Assembly: GCA_035524675.1 (NCBI GenBank)
Contig: DATKOK010000030.1
Location: 1-7,791, forward strand
Direction: 5' to 3'
DNA: 7,791 nucleotides
Source: FEN-987 sp035524675
GTDB taxonomy: Archaea > Thermoproteota > Bathyarchaeia > 40CM-2-53-6
The translations under genes and the position numbers were made by a program. The notes under the pieces are model-generated. The model was not told the DNA's origin and ran no database searches. It was given only the letters and a program-made list of their open reading frames with translations. Numbering within the stretch: position 1 is the first letter of the stretch; every line of letters starts with the position of its first letter. Positions 1 to 5,124 of the stretch are shown in pieces.

Positions 1-802
1 CCCCCGTTATTTTCTGCTCAGCCCATCCTACACCAATGTACATTCCGAGAGAAAAGTGAAGGCTGAATCCCAAGAGCGTCAAGATACTAAAATGGAAGGG
101 TAGAGGAGCCCGGTTGAGAAATAGCGAACGGTAGTATAGGCCCATCAAAGTGAAAATGGCACTGACCCCCGCCAATGCTCCTACGGCAGCAAACAGCAAT
201 GTAGTGTGAAAAGGTCCGGCATTGAGTCCGGTAATCTTGAACTTAACAAAATACGGTAGCACCACGGAAGGAACTATTCCCGCTATCGCGGTGAGCAGAA
301 TCAGTGCCGGGATCAAATGGCGAGAAAAGAGGATTGGGCTTGTTCCAGGCGGAGGGCGAGATAGCATATTCAAAGCGTGAAAGACTGGCTGGAGGAATCC
401 GGTTTTGGGGTTGTCAGCATTGTAGAAATCCCACCCTAGACCTGTAGTCGCGAGAAATAACAGGCCAGGCAGATACAACCAGTGTGCCTGGCGAATCAGG
501 CTAGTCTTAGTGGTTGAGTTTGCTGGAGGCTTCGCAATCTGGATGATTTGCTTCGAACGGGTGAGGCGAGCAATTAGTCTGCAAAGAGATAACGACTCAT
601 GACCTCCTATGACTATTATCATCACGTATCCGAGACCGACCGCGCCTACCCCTGTTACGGAAATCAATACAATCATCACGATTGGACCATACACCGGCCC
701 TAGTCTAGAGTGCTGCCATAGTGCAGCGCCGAAAGTCGACAGAACTGCGATAACGTAGAATATTACGCCGATAATTACGTACGCGAATGCTTGGTACTTC
801 AT
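1..802 (-). CDS. Polytopic membrane protein of unknown function, C-terminus cut by window edge
   Basis: The reading frame opens with ATG at 802-800 and stays open for 267 codons to the left edge, so the C-terminus is missing. An in-frame TGA stands seven codons upstream. A GAGG lies about 12 bases before the ATG, a weak ribosome site at best. The product is strongly hydrophobic, with six likely membrane helices near residues 7-28, 39-66, 108-124, 162-184, 198-223 and 237-258. A polar, basic loop at about 75-107 (RLIARLTRSK and following) probably faces the cytoplasm. I recognise no family, catalytic motif or metal-binding cluster. It follows the M6-like gene on the same strand after 124 bases, so co-transcription is possible but not shown. 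The long hydrophobic pattern and uninterrupted frame make it a real gene; its function is unknown. Confidence 0.8.
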   Translation of the reverse strand, partial: MKYQAFAYVIIGVIFYVIAVLSTFGAALWQHSRLGPVYGPIVMIVLISVTGVGAVGLGYVMIIVIGGHESLSLCRLIARLTRSKQIIQIAKPPANSTTKTSLIRQAHWLYLPGLLFLATTGLGWDFYNADNPKTGFLQPVFHALNMLSRPPPGTSPILFSRHLIPALILLTAIAGIVPSVVLPYFVKFKITGLNAGPFHTTLLFAAVGALAGVSAIFTLMGLYYRSLFLNRAPLPFHFSILTLLGFSLHFSLGMYIGVGWAEQKITG

Positions 803-926
803 TTGAGAGCTGTTCCTCAATCAGTCCGAATGACTGCTCATTAGCACGGGACTGCCTTGCCTAGGATGACGAGGCAGAATGTTTGGTTATCCCTGATGTG
901 AATCTTCAGCCTACAAATAATGCTGG
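803..926. other. Short intergenic gap with two weak hairpins
   Basis: This gap separates two minus-strand genes. It holds a small stem-loop at 822-836 (CAGTC, five-base loop CGAAT, GACTG), which would lie in the leader of the downstream membrane-protein gene. A looser inverted repeat lies at 852-877 (CTGCCT and AGGCAG, 14 bases apart). Neither is followed by a T-run on the minus strand, so I do not call a terminator. No convincing TATA box lies near the 802 start. Confidence 0.3.
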
Positions 927-2567
927 TTATGAGGCATTAAACGTGAAGGTAGTTCCGAGCTTGATCTGGTGATCAGCTACGAATCCCGCTTTGACTTCTA
1001 ACACGTACATCGCAGGGGCTTCGGGCGTCAACTCTACACAGTTCATGGACGTACAGGGTTGGAGATTCGGTTCTATCCATACAACCTGACGGTTTGAATC
1101 AAACCAGATAATGTCTAAGGGGAATTTCATGTCAGCCATCCAGAAGCTCCAGTAGTCTTCATGGCTGAAGACGAAGAGCATTCCGCTATCGTTATCCAAT
1201 CCCTTTCGACCGGATAAGCCCCTGATTTGGGTTGAAGTGTTCCCGGTGACTTCAACTGATAGAAGGACACCGGCGATTGTGATGAGCGTATGAGATGGCA
1301 GTGTTCCTGCATTTGGGCCGATTACGGGGGCTGAAGCAACTCCTCGAACAACTTGGACTTGGTATGCTCTTCCTATCTCACCTGTAACTGTTATAGCCAG
1401 ACCGTGCAGGCTGTCAGCATAGGTCTGATGTACCTTCCAGATGGCGTTTTGCAAATCTACAACGCCCGGATCGCTGTTCACTACGCGAACCATCCCTATC
1501 GTCGCGGAACTGTTCACGTAAGTTATCAGAACCCCCTCCGCCGGTAATGCGGAATCGAACCCGGTTTGCCTTCTTACCTCGACCAAGTAGTATTGAGTTG
1601 GATTCAACCCATCGGTAAATGGTATTTTGATCGCGTGTATGTTGGTTGACGCGATTTCCGTGGGGTCGACGTTGAAAGTGAAGTTCCCGTCACCATCGAC
1701 CGTAGCGAGTTCGCTTCCGTTGATGAATCCTAATTGGATCTTCGGCCACGCGGTCATATGTGCGGGTAAGGATCCTGGGGGGTCACCATTCCACGATCCT
1801 TTATCCATCAGTTCCCATGGTCCGAGAATTGGTTTAGCATTGTTCGGACCATTCGAAGTGTTGTACAGGTCGGGTATGCCCAGGTTGTGGGCGAATTCAA
1901 CGCACCAAACACCGTTTGGAACGCTAGGGGGGCTTTCGAGTTCAGGCACGATGTTGAACCTGGTGAGGGTTATCGAATTGGTTTCTACTGAGGCGTCCAA
2001 ATATGTTACTGACCAGATGTCGTCTGATATTTGGCTGGTCTCTTGACCTCTTCCAGAATGGATGAAGACGAAGTAGTCGAATTTCCTAAAGTCTACATCT
2101 TTCTCCGCCAATGGCACTGCGTCTTCCGCGATCTGCCAAGATTGGTTTACGCCACTGCAGTCGGGATCATTGATGCCTTTACAATCTCGCCCATAGTGCG
2201 CTTTGGGAAATGTGAGCCTATACCAGCCATGGACTTCGCCTTGGACAGTCAGTTTTCCGTAGGAGATTTCGTGGTAATATGCGGACAACATTCCAAGGTA
2301 GTTCCTACTCAGCTGAGCGATACTCAAAGTGTAATTGACGTCTGAGAATGCGACGGCAATAACGAGAACTCGAACGGTTCCTGCAACCGGTTCGATTACA
2401 GGTGAGCGACCGATAGTAGGAAGAGGCATGGAAGGTGCAACGCTGTAAAGCGAAGTCACTGTCGAATGATATTGCTGTGAACCAACGGTTGAAGTCAATT
2501 GAAATATCGACAGAACCAAAAGGAGGCCCGTAATCAGGCCGTTACGTAACGCTTGGCGCATTTCCAT
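927..2567 (-). CDS. Secreted M6-family metalloprotease-like protein with C-terminal DUF192 domain; altered HExxH
   Basis: The 546-residue product begins with a signal peptide (basic MRQALRN, then a hydrophobic core to about residue 29), so it is probably exported. Residues 62-400 match the M6 metalloprotease domain. This shows in the HSGRGQ segment followed by DDIWS, in EFAHNLGIPDLY at 224-235, and in WELMDKGSWNG at 251-261 with the following AHMTAWPKIQLGF. The family signature is HExGHxxGxPDxY. Here the first His is Val223 (codon GTT), while Glu224 and His227 remain. Loss of a zinc ligand suggests weak or no peptidase activity. Residues 450-546 form a DUF192 domain (GLSGRKGL, GMLFVF at 462, FWMADM at 475, PLDII, YVLEVKAG), a small domain of unknown function. 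Start could be Met1 or Met3 (2561); no Shine-Dalgarno sequence is visible. The gene is transcribed divergently from the HtrA gene. Confidence 0.88.
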   Translation of the reverse strand: MEMRQALRNGLITGLLLVLSIFQLTSTVGSQQYHSTVTSLYSVAPSMPLPTIGRSPVIEPVAGTVRVLVIAVAFSDVNYTLSIAQLSRNYLGMLSAYYHEISYGKLTVQGEVHGWYRLTFPKAHYGRDCKGINDPDCSGVNQSWQIAEDAVPLAEKDVDFRKFDYFVFIHSGRGQETSQISDDIWSVTYLDASVETNSITLTRFNIVPELESPPSVPNGVWCVEFAHNLGIPDLYNTSNGPNNAKPILGPWELMDKGSWNGDPPGSLPAHMTAWPKIQLGFINGSELATVDGDGNFTFNVDPTEIASTNIHAIKIPFTDGLNPTQYYLVEVRRQTGFDSALPAEGVLITYVNSSATIGMVRVVNSDPGVVDLQNAIWKVHQTYADSLHGLAITVTGEIGRAYQVQVVRGVASAPVIGPNAGTLPSHTLITIAGVLLSVEVTGNTSTQIRGLSGRKGLDNDSGMLFVFSHEDYWSFWMADMKFPLDIIWFDSNRQVVWIEPNLQPCTSMNCVELTPEAPAMYVLEVKAGFVADHQIKLGTTFTFNAS

Positions 2568-2627
2568 TCGTTGCTTCGGTCTTCTGCAAGTTTCCTAAGG
2601 AATTTGGATGCTTCAGAGAGCAGCTCG

Positions 2628-2646
2628 CCATCTCGCGATGAGATGG
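2628..2646. repeat. Perfect 7-base inverted repeat, candidate operator
   Basis: CCATCTC at 2628-2634 and GAGATGG at 2640-2646 pair perfectly around the spacer GCGAT. If the TATA-like element at 2655-2663 drives the minus-strand gene, its start point would fall near 2633, inside this repeat, which suits a repressor site. Alternatively it forms a hairpin near the 5' end of the leader RNA. Confidence 0.45.
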
Positions 2647-2654
2647 ATTTACAA

Positions 2655-2663
2655 CTATAATAC
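2655..2663 (-). promoter_or_regulatory. TATA-like element, probably for the M6-like gene
   Basis: The plus strand reads CTATAATAC (GTATTATAG on the minus strand), the most TATA-like run in the divergent region. Archaeal spacing of about 25 bases would put the minus-strand start point near 2633 and give a leader of about 65 bases. It could also serve the plus strand with a start near 2685. It resembles a bacterial -10 box too, but no matching -35 is obvious. Confidence 0.35.
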
Positions 2664-2673
2664 AACGGTATCA

Positions 2674-2698
2674 TACTCTAGGTACTCTAGGCGAGTAC
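2674..2698. repeat. Tandem 9-base direct repeat overlapping a 6-base inverted repeat
   Basis: TACTCTAGG occurs twice without a gap at 2674-2682 and 2683-2691. The second copy overlaps an inverted repeat, GTACTC (2682-2687) and GAGTAC (2693-2698), with a five-base spacer. The core CTC-N5-GAG is the same as in the repeat at 2628-2646. This is a candidate regulator-binding site upstream of the HtrA gene. Confidence 0.4.
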
Positions 2699-2724
2699 TA
2701 CTGATGCATCGACCGCGGAAGCAA

Positions 2725-2733
2725 CCATTAAAT
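2725..2733 (+). promoter_or_regulatory. Possible TATA box for the HtrA gene
   Basis: The run CCATTAAAT is A/T-rich and centred about 46 bases before the ATG at 2775. Archaeal spacing would place the transcript start near 2755, giving a leader of about 20 bases. No clear Shine-Dalgarno sequence follows. The match is weak, and the element at 2655-2663 is the alternative. Confidence 0.25.
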
Positions 2734-2774
2734 CGACCTGCGAATCGTATTCGCCGGAAATTAGGCGTCCCAGT

Positions 2775-3875
2775 ATGAAACGATCTACGCGACGACGAAA
2801 GAAAACTAACAGGACGATAGCAATCCTCGTCCTGGTCATTGTAATTCTCGGTTCGATCGCGGTCTACTATAGTCCACTGCTCGACGGAATGCGGACCAAG
2901 AAGATTCTTGGTCCCACGGAAATATACGCGAGCGCAAGCCAAAGCGTGGTTACTATTCTCGGAGCGAATGGTAACTCGAGTGTACTCGGCTCGGGGTTTG
3001 TAATCAGCTATAATCATTCGTACTACATTTTGACCAACTTCCATATGGTAGATGGCTATCCGAATTCAACTGCAACTTTCTCTGACGGGAATGCTTACCC
3101 TGCGAGGGTTGTGGGATCAGACGGTTACAGCGATCTTGCAGTAGTGTCAGTCGACTCGCCATCGTCCGAGTTTCATCCTCTTCAATTAGGTTCTTCCGCA
3201 GGTCTTCAGGTTGGTGAAACTGTAGTCGCAATCGGAAACCCTTACGGATTATCTAACACCATCACAGTCGGGATCGTCAGTCAAACAGGTAGGTCAATCC
3301 AGACTGGGTTGTCAGGTAATTTCGCAATTGCGGACGCAATCCAATTTAGCGCTGCCATCAATCCTGGCAACTCAGGGGGGCCTCTGATTAATTCTGAGGG
3401 CTTGGTTGTGGGAATAACTACTGCGTCCGTGACTAATTCTCAGGGGCTAGGTTTCGCAATCCCATCCGATACGATAACGCGAGAATTGCCCTCTTTGATA
3501 GCGAACGGTGGGTATACCAAGCATCCATACCTGGGCGTCCAAGTTGTGGACATGAACTATGATCTATCTCGAGTTATGCAGACCAATGTCACCTCCGGAT
3601 TACTAATTGAGAACGTTGTTCCAAACGGTCCCGCAAGCAGCGCCGGGCTCAGAGGCGGGACGCTCCAAATCACTATCGGACAGCAGGACTACATTATAGG
3701 CGGCGATATTATCATCTCAATCAACGGGCATAAAGTCGTGAACTACAATACCTTCTCCGCATACCTGGAAGAGAATGCCGTGTCTGGTCAGACAATTCAA
3801 GTCGGAATAATTAGATTCGGTCAACCAATGACGATCTCAGTCGCACTGGGGACACGGCCGACATTGCAGGCATAA
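2775..3875 (+). CDS. Membrane-anchored HtrA/DegP-type serine protease with one PDZ domain
   Basis: The 366-residue product starts with a very basic stretch (KRSTRRRKK) and one membrane helix at about 14-32, giving an N-in anchor with the enzyme outside the membrane. The trypsin-like domain spans about 48-237. Its triad is complete: His90 in TNFHMV, Asp120 in YSDLAV and Ser200 in NPGNSGGPL, with the usual GNPYGL segment between. A PDZ domain follows at about 247-360 (YLGV, then NGPASSAGL, GGDIIISINGHKV), the part that binds exposed C-termini in this family. Length and order fit HtrA/DegP proteins that degrade or refold damaged extracytoplasmic proteins. Several N-x-S/T sites agree with surface exposure. 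The gene diverges from the M6-like gene across 207 bases. The substrate is unknown. I give no symbol because orthology to degP, degQ or degS cannot be judged. Confidence 0.94.
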   Translation: MKRSTRRRKKTNRTIAILVLVIVILGSIAVYYSPLLDGMRTKKILGPTEIYASASQSVVTILGANGNSSVLGSGFVISYNHSYYILTNFHMVDGYPNSTATFSDGNAYPARVVGSDGYSDLAVVSVDSPSSEFHPLQLGSSAGLQVGETVVAIGNPYGLSNTITVGIVSQTGRSIQTGLSGNFAIADAIQFSAAINPGNSGGPLINSEGLVVGITTASVTNSQGLGFAIPSDTITRELPSLIANGGYTKHPYLGVQVVDMNYDLSRVMQTNVTSGLLIENVVPNGPASSAGLRGGTLQITIGQQDYIIGGDIIISINGHKVVNYNTFSAYLEENAVSGQTIQVGIIRFGQPMTISVALGTRPTLQA

Positions 3876-4179
3876 GCCGACCAAGCTCAGAATCCGCTTA
3901 GACATCAATTAAGTCGAATCAACCTCATGTTATATGATCGAAGTCGGTAATGGTGCATTCTTGCTAACTGCGTGTTAATCGTCAATCAGACGAAAAACAT
4001 GGTCATATGCTATCGTGTGGAAATCTCATATCGAATAACGCAATGATCAGGCCGTTGTAGAACTAGTAATCGACGAAGGACGTTCATTTTCCATGAAAAA
4101 TCGCAATCGGAGTTCATCGTGTTAAACCAAAAGCCTATCTTACGCCGTTTTATCAATGTTATGAAATTCGCCGCTGGAA
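3876..4179. other. Intergenic region without a convincing gene
   Basis: These 304 bases separate the HtrA gene from the membrane-protein and AAA-Lon pair. Both strands are broken by many stops; the longest plus-strand frame I see from an ATG is a 15-codon one at 3999. There is no tRNA fold and no complete C/D-box pair. Small inverted repeats lie at 3979-3993 (TCGTC, five-base loop, GACGA) and 4087-4099 (TTTTC, CAT, GAAAA). No T-rich terminator follows the HtrA stop codon. Confidence 0.5.
4148..4157 (+). promoter_or_regulatory. Possible TATA box for the membrane protein / AAA-Lon unit
   Basis: TTTTATCAAT is centred about 28 bases before the ATG at 4180. With archaeal spacing the transcript would begin at or next to that ATG, a leaderless or nearly leaderless message, which agrees with the absence of a Shine-Dalgarno sequence here. 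The box itself is a moderate match only. Confidence 0.3.
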
Positions 4180-5124
4180 ATGATCATGGGTCTGTCGAAG
4201 GGGCAATTTCTAGTACTAACGCTGACTATTACGGTAGTCTTTCTCGTTCCAGCAGCAGTCAAACCTGTGTTTGCTGATCAACAGAGTATTGCGAACGTCC
4301 AAGGCATCGAACTGTTTGTCGGTGATGCTGTCGTAGTGAAGAGTGACCAGCCCAGTATCGACCGGGTTTTCCTGCAGGGAAATTTGTCTGCCGCAAGCTA
4401 CGGGCCGGCTCAGTATCCAACGGATCAATTCGCATTTTCTAGCGTGAGTCCAGGCTCATTCGTCCTGAAATTGTTCTTCAACTATTCGTATGGGTATAAA
4501 GTGGACGTTAGGACTTCAAATCAAACGACAACGACTAATGTACCAGGCCGAATATTGCCGGGTGTGAGCCCGCTCTCTCAACTCACCCAATCGACAAACA
4601 GCACGACTTACTACTTTTCAGGCGGGCCATCTGAGCTTGATGTGGACGCAATATTCGTACCCCGTCCAAGCGGCGCGGATGGAGTCTACGTGACTCCGTC
4701 AGTAGGCTTCATCGGCTGGAGCGGGAGCTTCGGAGAGGCCTTTCCATTATGGGTTAAACTTCTCTACTTAGTTCTAGGAGTCCAATTCTTTGTTGTCGGC
4801 GGATTATGGATTAGACGAGAGACCGAGAAGCGACAGTTGAGCCCGAGAAGGTTTGATTTCGGAGACAAGCTCTACCTCTGGGTAGATATCGCGTACAAAT
4901 TCCTTCTAGTGTCGTTTGCTGCGTTAGGCCTCATAATGGGAGGTGAGGTCTTGATCATCTTCATACTTCGCTATATGTTCCTGATCACCGTCGCCCCTCT
5001 ATCGCTATGGAATCTATTCTCACTCGGCTTCGCCTTAGGGGCAGCCGTAATCGCGTACTTAGTCAGAGCCGGGTTTGAGAGAGGATTTGACCTGAAACCT
5101 ATGGACGATGAACTAAATGCCTGA
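4180..5124 (+). CDS. Membrane protein with signal peptide, ectodomain and three C-terminal helices; unknown family
   Basis: The 314-residue product has a signal peptide (hydrophobic 9-27, likely cut near VFAD at 30-33). An ectodomain of about 155 residues follows, rich in Ser, Thr, Asn and aromatic residues and holding several N-x-S/T sites. Three membrane helices are predicted near 191-211, 239-264 and 275-296. The loop at 212-235 is basic (IRRETEKR, SPRR), placing it and the C-terminal tail in the cytoplasm by the positive-inside rule. I recognise no family. The last 8 bases overlap the start of the AAA-Lon gene, a layout typical of translational coupling, so the two products may act together. 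A membrane anchor or sensor for the otherwise soluble AAA-Lon protein is one possibility (inference). Start could be Met1 or Met3 (4186). Confidence 0.82.
   Translation: MIMGLSKGQFLVLTLTITVVFLVPAAVKPVFADQQSIANVQGIELFVGDAVVVKSDQPSIDRVFLQGNLSAASYGPAQYPTDQFAFSSVSPGSFVLKLFFNYSYGYKVDVRTSNQTTTTNVPGRILPGVSPLSQLTQSTNSTTYYFSGGPSELDVDAIFVPRPSGADGVYVTPSVGFIGWSGSFGEAFPLWVKLLYLVLGVQFFVVGGLWIRRETEKRQLSPRRFDFGDKLYLWVDIAYKFLLVSFAALGLIMGGEVLIIFILRYMFLITVAPLSLWNLFSLGFALGAAVIAYLVRAGFERGFDLKPMDDELNA

Larger units (their letters stand above)
2568..2774. promoter_or_regulatory. Divergent intergenic region between M6-like and HtrA genes
   Basis: These 207 bases must hold the start signals for both divergent genes. 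They contain a central TATA-like element, two inverted repeats with five-base spacers on either side of it, a tandem 9-base repeat, and a second A/T-rich box nearer the HtrA start. The inverted repeats share a CTC-N5-GAG core and are centred 53 bases apart. Joint control of the two genes is plausible but inferred only from layout. Confidence 0.5.

Noticed and set aside
1887..1901. Frameshift or point error as the cause of the missing His in the M6 motif
   Set aside because: The frame is intact on both sides and at least two substitutions separate GTT from a His codon, so a simple error is unlikely without reads to show it.
1627..2046. 139-codon plus-strand open frame inside the M6-like gene
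   Set aside because: It is antisense to the M6 core blocks, which are strongly recognisable on the minus strand; its own translation shows no family pattern.
2655..2663. Bacterial sigma-70 -10 box (TATAAT)
   Set aside because: The hexamer is present, but no TTGACA-like box lies at 16-18 bases on the plus strand, and the gene content looks archaeal; a TATA element fits better.
2655..3044. 129-codon minus-strand open frame across the HtrA promoter and 5' end
   Set aside because: It lies antisense to the clearly coding HtrA gene for most of its length, is rich in Arg, Ser and Tyr without any domain pattern, and would occupy the shared promoter region.
3999..4046. 15-codon plus-strand frame in the gap before 4180
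   Set aside because: Too short, with no ribosome site, no hydrophobic or basic pattern and no neighbour that would suggest a leader peptide.
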